Source: Prauserella endophytica
GTDB lineage: Bacteria; Actinomycetota; Actinomycetes; Mycobacteriales; Pseudonocardiaceae
Length of the DNA: 64,000 bases
Direction of reading: 5' to 3'
NCBI RefSeq assembly: GCF_005146945.1
Contig: NZ_SWMS01000015.1
Location: 116,720-180,719 of the forward strand
Below are positions 57,038-64,000 of this stretch, one piece after another. The notes below the pieces were generated by a model. The model saw only the letters and a program-made list of their open reading frames with translations, was not told the DNA's origin and searched no databases. Both the position numbers and the translations under genes were made by a program. The stretch's first letter is position 1. Every line of letters begins with the position of its first letter.

Positions 57038-59173
57038 ATGCCGGCTCCAGACAAGTCCGCTGTCCGCGAGATCATCGACAAGGTACGCGCGGAGGGCCGC
57101 GACGGACTCACGGCGCCCGAGGGCAAGCGGGTCGCCGACGCCTACGGCATCCCCACCCCGGCCGAAGGGCTGGCCACCACCGCCGACGAGGCGGCGGCGC
57201 TGGCCGAGCGGATCGGCGGGTCCGTCGTCTGCAAGATCGTCTCCCCCGACATCCTGCACAAGACCGAGGCAGGCGGCGTGCTCGTCGGCGTCGACGGCGC
57301 AGACGCGGCGCGGGAGGCGTTCGACAAGATCGTCGCCAACGCCAAGGCGTACAACGCCGAGGCCACCATCACCGGAGTCCAGGTGCAGCAGATGGTCGGC
57401 GGCGGCCAGGAGGTGATCATCGGCGCCACGACCGACCCGACGTTCGGCAAGATCGTCGCCTTCGGGCTCGGTGGCGTGCTCGTCGAGGTGCTCAAGGACG
57501 TCACGTTCCGGCTCGCCCCGCTCGACGCGGCCGAGGCGAGGTCCATGGTCGACGGCATCAAGGCCGCCGAGGTGCTGCACGGCGCCCGCGGAGCGGAGCC
57601 GGTGGACGTCGACGCGCTGGCCGACGTCATCCAGAAGGTGTCCGCGCTGGTCACCGACTTCCCCGAGATCCGCGAGTTCGACCTGAACCCCGTATTCGCG
57701 AGCGGCAGCGGGGCGGTCGCCGCCGACATCCGCATCCTCGTCGAGACCGGCGAGGTCACCGAGCCGCCCAAGTTGTCGCAGGAGGAGATCCTCGAGTCGA
57801 TGACCCGCCTGATGAACCCGCGCGCGGTCGCGGTCGTCGGCGCCTCCGACCAGGAGGGCAAGATCGGCAACTCGGTGATGAAGAATCTCATCAACGGCGG
57901 TTACGCGGGCGAGATCTACCCGATCAACCCGAAGGCCGACGAGATTCTCGGGCGCAAGGCGTACAAGTCGGTGGGCGACGTGCCCGGTGACGTGGACGTC
58001 GCGGTGTTCGCGGTCCCGGCCAAGTTCGTGGCGGGCGCGCTCACCGAGTGCGGCGAGAAGGGAATCCCGGCCGCGGTGATGATCCCGTCCGGCTTCGCCG
58101 AGACCGGCAACGAGGAGCTGCAGGAGGAGATCGTCGAGATCGCGCACCGGTACAAGATCCGGATGCTCGGCCCGAACATCTACGGCTACTACTACACGCC
58201 GCAGAACCTGTGCGCCACGTTCTGCACGCCCTACGACGTCAAGGGCGGCGTCGCCCTCACGTCGCAGAGCGGCGGCATCGGCATGGCGATCCTCGGCTTC
58301 GCCCGCACCTCGAAGATGGGCGTCTCGGCGATCGTCGGCCTCGGCAACAAGTCCGATGTGGACGAGGACGACCTGCTGACCTACTTCGAGCAGGACGACA
58401 ACACGCAGGCCGTCGCGATGCACCTCGAGGACCTCAAGGACGGCAGGGCCTTCGTCGAGACGGCCAAGCGCATGACCAAGAAGAAGCCGGTCGTCGTGCT
58501 CAAGGCCGGCCGCACCGCGCTCGGCGCGCGGGCCGCGAGCTCACACACGGGCGCGCTCGCCGGTGACGACAAGGTCTACGACGACATCCTCCGGCAGGCC
58601 GGCGTCGTGCGCGCGCCGGGGCTGAACGAGATGCTCGAGTACGCGCGGGGCCTTCCGCTGCTGCCCACGCCGCAGGGCGAGAACGTCGTGATCATCACCG
58701 GCGCCGGTGGATCGGGCGTGCTGCTCTCCGACGCGTGCGTGGAGGCCGGACTGTCCCTGATGGACATCCCGCCGGACCTGGATGAGGCGTTCCGCCGCTA
58801 CATCCCGCCGTTCGGCGCGGCCGGGAACCCGATCGACATCACCGGTGGCGAACCGCCGTCGACCTACGAGGCGACGATCCGGCTCGGGCTGGAGGACCCG
58901 CGCATCCACGCGCTGATCCTGGGTTACTGGCACACGATCGTGACACCGCCTATGGTCTTCGCTGAGCTCACCGCGCGAGTCGTGGAAGAGGCAAGGGCGA
59001 AGGGCATCGACAAGCCGGTCGTCGCGTCGCTGGCAGGCGACACCGAGGTCGAGAAGGCCAGCGATTACCTGTTCGATCATCGAATCATCGCCTATCCGTA
59101 CACCACCGAGCGGCCGGTCGCGGTCCTCGGAGCCAAGTACCGCTGGGCGAGGGCAGCAGGTCTGCTCAGCTAG
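57038..59173 (+). CDS. ADP-forming acyl-CoA synthetase (acetate-CoA ligase family)
   Basis: This 711-residue enzyme has an N-terminal ATP-grasp (beta-type) domain (about 1-235) and then CoA-binding and ligase (alpha-type) domains (from about 255, NPRAVAVVGASDQEGKIG). The phosphohistidine is His503 in SSHTGALAGDD, so it should be catalytically active, unlike the PatA-type paralogue at 19689-22388. It interconverts an acyl-CoA and ATP from ADP, phosphate and acid. It lies in the frc operon, so it may activate oxalate, formate or another acid, or recycle CoA. The true substrate cannot be read from sequence. Confidence 0.88.
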   Translation: MPAPDKSAVREIIDKVRAEGRDGLTAPEGKRVADAYGIPTPAEGLATTADEAAALAERIGGSVVCKIVSPDILHKTEAGGVLVGVDGADAAREAFDKIVANAKAYNAEATITGVQVQQMVGGGQEVIIGATTDPTFGKIVAFGLGGVLVEVLKDVTFRLAPLDAAEARSMVDGIKAAEVLHGARGAEPVDVDALADVIQKVSALVTDFPEIREFDLNPVFASGSGAVAADIRILVETGEVTEPPKLSQEEILESMTRLMNPRAVAVVGASDQEGKIGNSVMKNLINGGYAGEIYPINPKADEILGRKAYKSVGDVPGDVDVAVFAVPAKFVAGALTECGEKGIPAAVMIPSGFAETGNEELQEEIVEIAHRYKIRMLGPNIYGYYYTPQNLCATFCTPYDVKGGVALTSQSGGIGMAILGFARTSKMGVSAIVGLGNKSDVDEDDLLTYFEQDDNTQAVAMHLEDLKDGRAFVETAKRMTKKKPVVVLKAGRTALGARAASSHTGALAGDDKVYDDILRQAGVVRAPGLNEMLEYARGLPLLPTPQGENVVIITGAGGSGVLLSDACVEAGLSLMDIPPDLDEAFRRYIPPFGAAGNPIDITGGEPPSTYEATIRLGLEDPRIHALILGYWHTIVTPPMVFAELTARVVEEARAKGIDKPVVASLAGDTEVEKASDYLFDHRIIAYPYTTERPVAVLGAKYRWARAAGLLS

Positions 59174-59206
59174 CAGGGGGCAGCCACCTCGAAAACTGGA
59201 GGTCCA

Positions 59207-60712
59207 ATGGTGGATTCTTCGAAAGTACCCGTGTCGGGCGCCGGGGAGACCGGCGCCGATACGGGCAAAGCCGAACGGGTGTGGCGGGCCGGCGGGCTCG
59301 ATCCCATGCCGATCCGCAAGCTGCCCGACGCTCCGCCCGCGATTCACCTGCTGGGCCCGACGGTGTTCCTCGTCGCCCTCGGCGTGGGTATGGGCGAGTC
59401 GTACATGTGGCCGAGACTCGTGCTCGTCTTCGGTCCGGAGATCAGGTGGCTGTTCCTTATCGGTGTCACGCTCCAGGCCGTGGTGATGCTGGAGATGGCC
59501 CGGTACGCCATGGCGACCGGTGAGAGCATCTTCACCGGCGCCGCCCGCGTTTTCAAACCACTGATGTGGTTCTTCTTCGCGGTGGCGATACTCGTCTATA
59601 TCTGGCCGGGCCATCTCTCCGCGGGCGCCGCCGCGTTCGAGGAGATCACCGGCATACCGTGGGTGCTGACCGCGTGTATCGCGCTGGTACTCGTCGGCGT
59701 GGTGTTCACGCTGGCGAAGGTCATCTACAACCTGCTGGAGAACGTGCTGTCACTGCTCATCGGGACGCTCGTGGTCGGCACGGCCATCGTCGCGTCGCTG
59801 GTGGGCAGCTGGGGCGACCTGTCCAGCACGATCACCGGCATGTTCAACTTCGGCTACTTCCCGTCCGACGCGATGTCGAGCACGTGGTTCCCGATCGTGG
59901 TCGGCGCCATCGCCTTCGCGGGGCCTTCCGGTATGCAGCAGATGTGGTACACGCTGCACCTGCGGGACAGCGGTGCGGGCATGGGCGCGCACGTGCCGAA
60001 GATCCGCGGTCTCCGGCACGCCTCCGAGCAGGAGGAGATGCCCGCCCGCGGGTTCATGTTCGACACCAGCGACCCCGACGAGATGAAGAAGTGGAAGGGC
60101 TGGCGCCGCTGGGTCACCTTCGACGCGCTGCTCCTGTTCTGGGGCATCACGATGCTGGTGACCGTCTCCTTCACCGTGCTCGCACAGGCCGCCGCGCGCG
60201 AGAACCCGAACGTGCGGAGCCTCATCGAGGGCGGTGACCGCGATGCCGCGCTGAACGCGATGTCCGACGCCTTCGCCTCGGTGGGCGGTTCGGTGCTCGG
60301 TGGCGTGTTCTTCGGCTTCATCGCGCTGATCGGTCTCAACGCGACACTCGGCCTGTTCGACTCGTTCTCGCGCGGTCAGGCGGACATGACGTACTTCTTC
60401 GTGCCCGGCGCCAAGCGGTTCAAGATCTCGCACCTCTACGCGTTCTTCCTGTGGGCCGTGATCATCTTCGGCATCCTGATCCTGAACTTCGGACCGGCCG
60501 ACGGCCCGAGCGGCGTGCTCGACATCCTCGCGTTCCTGTCGACGTTCGCCATGGGCGCGTACTGCGTCGTCCTGCTGCTGGTGAACAACCGGATGCTGCC
60601 GAAACCGATCCGGCCGAAGTGGTGGTCGAACGTCATCATCGGCTTCGGCGCGGTGTTCTACCTGGGCATGCTGTTCTACAGTCTCTTCCGATTCGGCGTG
60701 GTCGTGAGCTAG
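59207..60712 (+). CDS. Nramp-fold transporter lacking the canonical metal site
   Basis: This 501-residue membrane protein has about eleven to twelve helices and overall Nramp (PF01566-like) layout. The TM1 motif DPGN, needed for divalent metals, is replaced by GVGMGESYMW, and the TM6 region reads AGPSGMQQMWY in place of the usual Met/His motif. It is thus unlikely to carry Mn or Fe. A cytoplasmic loop (about 260-300) is long and charged. GGAGG lies before ATG 59207. Being in the frc operon, it is a candidate uptake protein for oxalate or a related acid (inference). Confidence 0.75.
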   Translation: MVDSSKVPVSGAGETGADTGKAERVWRAGGLDPMPIRKLPDAPPAIHLLGPTVFLVALGVGMGESYMWPRLVLVFGPEIRWLFLIGVTLQAVVMLEMARYAMATGESIFTGAARVFKPLMWFFFAVAILVYIWPGHLSAGAAAFEEITGIPWVLTACIALVLVGVVFTLAKVIYNLLENVLSLLIGTLVVGTAIVASLVGSWGDLSSTITGMFNFGYFPSDAMSSTWFPIVVGAIAFAGPSGMQQMWYTLHLRDSGAGMGAHVPKIRGLRHASEQEEMPARGFMFDTSDPDEMKKWKGWRRWVTFDALLLFWGITMLVTVSFTVLAQAAARENPNVRSLIEGGDRDAALNAMSDAFASVGGSVLGGVFFGFIALIGLNATLGLFDSFSRGQADMTYFFVPGAKRFKISHLYAFFLWAVIIFGILILNFGPADGPSGVLDILAFLSTFAMGAYCVVLLLVNNRMLPKPIRPKWWSNVIIGFGAVFYLGMLFYSLFRFGVVVS

Positions 60713-61261
60713 ATGGACACGACACGCCTGCTCCGGCTCGGCGAGCTCGCCCTTCCCGGGCTCGTCGTGGGACTCATCGCCGGTGCCGTCGCCGGTGGGC
60801 TGGCCGGGATCGTCGGCCAGCCCATCGGCTGGGCACTCGTCAGCATGCTCGCTCTCGGTGTCCCGCTCGCCCTGCTGGGCGGCGCATACGGGCTGCTCGC
60901 CGCCTTCCGGAAGGTCCGCATCGGCGCGTTCGCGCCCGCGGCGCTCTTCTGGCTCGTCGGGTTCCCACTGGCCAGGCTGGCCCACGAGGTGCTGACCCAC
61001 CTCATCCTCGTCGGCGAGCCGCAACTGCCTCCGGACGTGCTGGGTTTCCTCGCCTACCAGGGAATCATCAGCGCGGGCTTCGCCATCGGGTTCCTGTGGC
61101 TGCACGAGCGCATCGCGCCGCGGTGGTGGCGGCGGATGGCCCCGCACAACCCGGAGGCCGCGGAGATCTACGCGGTGTACGCCGCATACGCGAAGCACGT
61201 ATACGAACAACGGCAGGCACGGCGGCGCAGCCGTGGCCGGGCCACGACGCAGCAGCGCTGA
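60713..61261 (+). CDS. Membrane protein of unknown function in the oxalate operon
   Basis: This 182-residue protein has about four hydrophobic helices (about residues 13-38, 41-64, 69-92 and 108-128) and a basic, Gln/Arg-rich C-terminal tail. Its ATG follows directly on the stop of the Nramp-fold gene (no gap), so the two are tightly coupled and may form a complex. I do not recognise the family. It is followed by a strong stem-loop. Confidence 0.7.
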   Translation: MDTTRLLRLGELALPGLVVGLIAGAVAGGLAGIVGQPIGWALVSMLALGVPLALLGGAYGLLAAFRKVRIGAFAPAALFWLVGFPLARLAHEVLTHLILVGEPQLPPDVLGFLAYQGIISAGFAIGFLWLHERIAPRWWRRMAPHNPEAAEIYAVYAAYAKHVYEQRQARRRSRGRATTQQR

Positions 61262-61270
61262 GCCGGGATC

Positions 61271-61310
61271 GGACCGTCACCATCCGCCTTCGCCGGCGGA
61301 TGGCCGGTCC
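61271..61310 (+). terminator. Stem-loop terminator after the oxalate operon
   Basis: Inner arms CCATCCGCC and GGCGGATGG (9 bases, perfect) around TTCGCC are extended by GGACCG and CGGTCC with a small bulge. It lies 10 bases after the last operon stop and 25 bases before terC. Confidence 0.75.
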
Positions 61311-61334
61311 TGCCTGCGCTAGATTGGGACGACG

Positions 61335-62336
61335 TTGAACATTCCAATGTGGGTGTGGCTGGTGACCATCGCCAGCCTCACGGCCATCATCTGTTTCGAC
61401 TTCTACCTGGTGTCCCGCAACCCACGGCACCCGTCGCTGCGGGAGTGCACGATCTGGGTCAGCTGTTACGTCGGGCTCGCCGCGTTGTTCGGCGTCGGCG
61501 TGCTCGTACTCGCGGGACCACAGTACGGCGGCGAGTTCTTCGCGGGCTGGATCACCGAGTACTCGTTGTCGGTGGACAACCTGTTCGTCTTCGTGATCAT
61601 CATGTCGAGCTTCGCGGTGCCGAGAGAGTACCGGCAGAAGGTGCTGCTGATCGGCATCGTGATCGCGTTGTTGCTGCGTGGCCTGTTCATCGCCGTCGGC
61701 GCCGAGGCCATCGCACGCTTCGACTGGCTGTTCTATGTCTTCGGCGCGTTCCTGCTCTACACGGCGTGGAAACTGTTGCTGCACAAGGACGACGACGAGG
61801 ACGAGTTCAAGGAGAACGCGGTCCTGCGTTCGGCCAAGAAGTTCCTGCCCGCCACGGACGAGTACAGCGGGGCCAAGCTGACGATCCGGGTCGACGGCCG
61901 TCGCATGGTCACCCCGATGCTCATCGTGATGATCGCGATCGGGACGACAGACCTGCTGTTCGCACTCGACTCCATTCCCGCGATCTTCGGGCTCACCAGG
62001 GAGCCGTACCTGGTGTTCACCGCCAACGCGTTCGCCCTGATGGGGCTGCGTCAGCTGTTCTTCCTCATCGGTGGCCTGCTCGACCGGCTCGTGTACCTCA
62101 GCAAGGGGCTCGCCACGGTGCTCGGCTTCATCGGCCTCAAGCTGATCGCCGAGACCCTGCACCACCACGGTGTGCCGTGGGCACCCGAGGTGCCGATCCT
62201 CGTGTCACTCGGCGTGATCGTGGGCACGCTCGCCATCACCACCATCGCGAGCCTGCTGAAGGTCCGCAGGGACCGGGCGCGGGAACTCGAAGAAGCGACG
62301 GCCCGGCCGGACGTGGCCGAGGCACAGGCCGACTGA
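61335..62336 (+). CDS. TerC family integral membrane protein
   Basis: This 333-residue TerC/Alx-family protein has about nine helices. The acidic intramembrane motifs SLSVDNLFVF and LLFALDSIPAIFG mark the family. TerC proteins are linked to metal export (Mn in the Alx/MeeF group) and tellurite resistance. The start is TTG at 61335 (MNIPMWVWLVTI); ATG at 61347 is also possible. No yybP-ykoY Mn riboswitch pattern is visible in the short leader. It ends before a bidirectional hairpin. Confidence 0.93.
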   Translation: MNIPMWVWLVTIASLTAIICFDFYLVSRNPRHPSLRECTIWVSCYVGLAALFGVGVLVLAGPQYGGEFFAGWITEYSLSVDNLFVFVIIMSSFAVPREYRQKVLLIGIVIALLLRGLFIAVGAEAIARFDWLFYVFGAFLLYTAWKLLLHKDDDEDEFKENAVLRSAKKFLPATDEYSGAKLTIRVDGRRMVTPMLIVMIAIGTTDLLFALDSIPAIFGLTREPYLVFTANAFALMGLRQLFFLIGGLLDRLVYLSKGLATVLGFIGLKLIAETLHHHGVPWAPEVPILVSLGVIVGTLAITTIASLLKVRRDRARELEEATARPDVAEAQAD

Positions 62337-62348
62337 CCCGGCCCCTGG

Positions 62349-62392
62349 GGGCCGAGATCGAGCTGGCTCCGTTGGCAGCTCCTTCTCGGCCC
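62349..62392. terminator. Bidirectional hairpin terminator
   Basis: GGGCCGAGA (62349-62357) pairs with TCTCGGCCC (62384-62392), and GAGCTG with CAGCTC inside. It separates terC from the convergent 62-residue gene. Confidence 0.75.
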
Positions 62393-62393
62393 G

Positions 62394-62582
62394 TCAGGAC
62401 GACGTCGCGCTCGGCCGCTCCTCGGCGGCACGCTGCCGCAGGAAGTCCTCGACCTCCTGGCTGGCCTGCTGCCCGGCTCGCGCCTGAGCGGTCGCGAGGC
62501 CGAGGCCCAGCACGCGGCCGTCAGCACGGAAGCCGGCGGGCTCCTGCGTGAGGGACCTCCACAACTCCTTCCAGGTACGCAT
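62394..62582 (-). CDS. Small hydrophilic protein, 62 residues
   Basis: This short protein (MRTWKELWRSLTQEPAGFRA...) is preceded by AGGAGGTGATAGAG, an almost ideal Shine-Dalgarno sequence, which makes it likely real. It has no membrane segment and no known motif; the C-terminal half (QQASQEVEDFLRQRAAEERPS) should be helical. It lies 89 bases after the GntR gene on the same strand and could be co-transcribed. I do not recognise the family. A longer frame to 63047 is a shadow of the regulator. Confidence 0.65.
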   Translation of the reverse strand: MRTWKELWRSLTQEPAGFRADGRVLGLGLATAQARAGQQASQEVEDFLRQRAAEERPSATSS

Positions 62583-62671
62583 CTCTATCACCTCCTGTTC
62601 GCGGGCATCATTCACAACCCGGTGTCCGCCACGTCGCGGACCCGGTGGTCTTGTGTGAAGAGGGCGCCTTG

Positions 62672-63418
62672 TCAGACGCCGGGCGCGGTGCGCCTGCGGC
62701 GCGACCGGACCTGTACCGGAGCTACCTCCGGCTCGGGGTTCTCGCGACGCTGCTCCAGGTACGACTGGCGCGTCCGCTCGGTGTGCTCGCGCATCGTGCG
62801 GGCCGCCGCGTCGGCGTCGCCTGCCTCGATCGCGTCGATGAGCCTGGCGTGCTCCTGCCACGACTGGTGCCCGCGGTGGCGGGCGATCGGCGTGTAGTAC
62901 CAGCGGACCCTGCGGTCCACCTGCGACACCATGTCGAGCAGCACCTGGTTTGCGGACAGCTCGGTGACGCAGCGGTGCAGCTCGGCGTTCGCCGCGACCA
63001 TGCCGTCGATGTCGTCGGACGCCACGGCGGCCTCGCCCTGGGCGCACAGTTTGCGCAGGCGGGCGACGCCCTCGGCATCGGTGTTCAGCGCCGCGAGCCG
63101 GGCCGACTCTGCCTCGAGCGCGGCCCTGACCACGAGCAGCTGGTCGACCTCCGCCTCCGTGGGCGCGTGCACGAACGCTCCGTAACCGGGACGCAGGTCC
63201 ACCCAGCCCTCGGAGTTCAGCAGCTGGAGCGCCTCCCGGATCGGCTGGCGCGACACCCCGAGCATCTCGGCGAGCTCGCTCTCCACGAGGTGCTGACCGG
63301 GGGCGAGCTGCCGGGAGATGATCAGCTCCTGCATTGCCTGGTAGACGCGTTCACGGAGCGGCACCGGCCGGTCGATCCGGCGGGCGGACATCTGCTGCGG
63401 CAACTCGGTCGACGGCAT
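62672..63418 (-). CDS. GntR family regulator, FCD (FadR) type
   Basis: This 248-residue regulator has an N-terminal winged helix (about residues 20-85, LRERVYQAMQELIISRQLAPG to GVSRQPIREALQLLNSEGWV) and an all-helical FCD ligand domain (about 95-225) of the kind that binds carboxylates, often with a metal held by Asp/His. Start MPSTELP at 63418 follows GGGAG; a longer frame starting 63496 overlaps the operator. A GTATGCTGTA-type site lies in its own promoter, and similar sites precede the oxalate genes and sucC. It likely senses oxalate or a CoA product. Confidence 0.9.
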   Translation of the reverse strand: MPSTELPQQMSARRIDRPVPLRERVYQAMQELIISRQLAPGQHLVESELAEMLGVSRQPIREALQLLNSEGWVDLRPGYGAFVHAPTEAEVDQLLVVRAALEAESARLAALNTDAEGVARLRKLCAQGEAAVASDDIDGMVAANAELHRCVTELSANQVLLDMVSQVDRRVRWYYTPIARHRGHQSWQEHARLIDAIEAGDADAAARTMREHTERTRQSYLEQRRENPEPEVAPVQVRSRRRRTAPGV

Positions 63419-63481
63419 GATGTACTCCCAACAATCGGTAACGGCGGTGCTTTGCCCGTTGTATCGGCCAATTGGTCGACT

Positions 63482-63494
63482 GCCTACAGCATAC
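63482..63494. promoter_or_regulatory. Putative GntR operator, copy 3
   Basis: GCCTACAGCATAC is the reverse complement of GTATGCTGTAGGC, close to copies 1 and 2. It lies 64 bases upstream of the gntR start, suggesting autoregulation. Confidence 0.6.
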
Positions 63495-63603
63495 AATGAG
63501 CAGATTGCCCGACCCTGGTGATGCCTATCACTACAGCGAGTGACATCCGTCTCGTCTTCTCAGTTCAGGGTTGACCTTCCCCGCGCGGCAGAAACCTCGA
63601 CTT

Positions 63604-63624
63604 CTGCATACAGAATACTGTATC
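63604..63624. promoter_or_regulatory. Putative GntR operator, copy 4
   Basis: CTGCATACAGAATACTGTATC holds the half-site CTGCATAC and the inverted pair ATACAG/CTGTAT (4-base spacer). It lies 49 bases before sucC. It is shared in style with copies 1-3 and would place sucC under the same regulator. Confidence 0.6.
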
Positions 63625-63672
63625 CTCGCAATGAGGCTGTCGCTGTGACACAACCAATGAAGGTGGGTGCCA

Positions 63673-64000
63673 GTGGATCTGTACGAGTACCAGGCGAGGG
63701 ACCTCTTCGCCGCCCATGGTGTGCCGGTGTTGCCCGGCGCTGTGGCGAGTAATCCGGAAGAAGCGCGGGCCGCCGCCGAGGAGATCGGTGGGCAGGTTGT
63801 GGTCAAGGCGCAGGTGAAGACCGGTGGCCGGGGTAAGGCCGGTGGTGTGAAGCTGGCCAAGGATCCGGCCGAGGCGCAGGAGTTGGCCGAGGCGATCCTC
63901 GGGTTGGACATCAAGGGTCATGTCACGCGTCGCGTGCTGGTGACCGAGGCGTCGGACATCGCGCAGGAGTATTACTTCTCGTTCCTGCTGGACCGGGCGA
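63673..64000 (+). CDS. sucC: Succinate-CoA ligase beta subunit, N-terminal part (cut by window edge)
   Basis: The first 109 codons are present, starting with GTG at 63673 after GAAGGTGG. The sequence [21 protein letters not shown] and [21 protein letters not shown] is the ATP-grasp N-terminus of SucC. The enzyme makes succinyl-CoA from succinate, or the reverse in the TCA cycle. The GntR-type site upstream and the neighbouring frc genes suggest that this copy may supply succinyl-CoA for CoA transfer to oxalate; it could equally be the only TCA-cycle copy. Confidence 0.93.
   Translation, partial: MDLYEYQARDLFAAHGVPVLPGAVASNPEEARAAAEEIGGQVVVKAQVKTGGRGKAGGVKLAKDPAEAQELAEAILGLDIKGHVTRRVLVTEASDIAQEYYFSFLLDRA

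Noticed and set aside
56135..58423. A 762-codon minus-strand frame opposite frc and the acyl-CoA synthetase
   Set aside because: It is antisense to two well-supported genes; its composition is typical of shadow frames.
59207..60712. Call of a Mn/Fe transporter (MntH) from the Nramp fold
   Set aside because: The DPGN and TM6 metal-binding motifs are absent, so the standard function is not supported.
61262..61334. A yybP-ykoY manganese riboswitch before terC
   Set aside because: The leader is only about 70 bases, mostly a terminator-like hairpin, and lacks the conserved loops of that riboswitch.

Overview
The window is very GC-rich actinobacterial DNA, most likely from the Pseudonocardiaceae (Amycolatopsis/Prauserella/Saccharomonospora type; the genus is inferred, not proven). 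Gene content and order match two blocks known from Mycobacterium tuberculosis: the mce4 cholesterol locus (Rv3492c-Rv3506) and the ideR/nrdR/lexA/hflX/dapF/miaA block (around Rv2711-Rv2731). Codons are tightly packed, GTG starts are frequent, and 1- or 4-base stop/start overlaps are the rule.

Positions 1-17838 hold a sterol-uptake and side-chain-degradation locus. A long leftward operon runs from a zinc alcohol dehydrogenase through an Hsd4A-type SDR, an aldehyde dehydrogenase, a second SDR, YrbE4A/B, Mce4A-F and two Mce-associated proteins; the last is cut by the window edge. Divergent from it are a small ferredoxin gene and the rightward ChsE4-ChsE5-FadD17 genes. A perfect KstR-type operator (TnnAACnnGTTnnA) sits between ferredoxin and chsE4, and a degenerate copy lies before the alcohol dehydrogenase.

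Positions 17844-38213 hold mixed genes: a secreted protein, a DinB-like protein, an AcuC deacetylase / GNAT-acyl-CoA-synthetase (PatA-type) pair for reversible protein acylation, a rhodanese, ideR-galK-galE, a DUF4192 protein, a secreted S15-type peptidase, a methyltransferase, a class A beta-lactamase-like protein, a DUF2293 protein, a CBS-domain protein, a zinc metallopeptidase, a prolyl oligopeptidase and an NmrA-like protein.

Positions 38310-51720 are the DNA-metabolism and housekeeping block. It contains nrdJ and nrdR, whose promoter has three DnaA-like boxes and a candidate NrdR box pair; a LysM protein and lexA, which diverge from two SOS boxes; a membrane-anchored propeller-like protein; hflX; dapF; miaA; an Rv2728c-like protein; and a DUF349 protein. 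A regulator/MFS pair with its own 28-bp palindromic operator lies between hflX and dapF. A perfect 53-bp palindrome follows the DUF349 gene.

Positions 51824-64000 look like an oxalate (or related CoA-activated acid) module. It has a formyl-CoA transferase that is clearly Frc, a diverged TPP-dependent decarboxylase/lyase, an ADP-forming acyl-CoA synthetase, an Nramp-fold transporter lacking the metal-site motif, a divergent PanE-like reductase with a half-length aldehyde-dehydrogenase-like partner, a DUF6457 protein, a TerC protein, an FCD-type GntR regulator and the start of sucC. Four copies of a GTATGC(A/T)GTA-type motif lie in the promoter regions of panE/DUF6457, oxc, gntR and sucC. They suggest one regulon joining oxalyl-CoA metabolism with succinyl-CoA supply. 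I saw no tRNA, rRNA, CRISPR array or insertion sequence. No gene-free stretch exceeds 300 bases.
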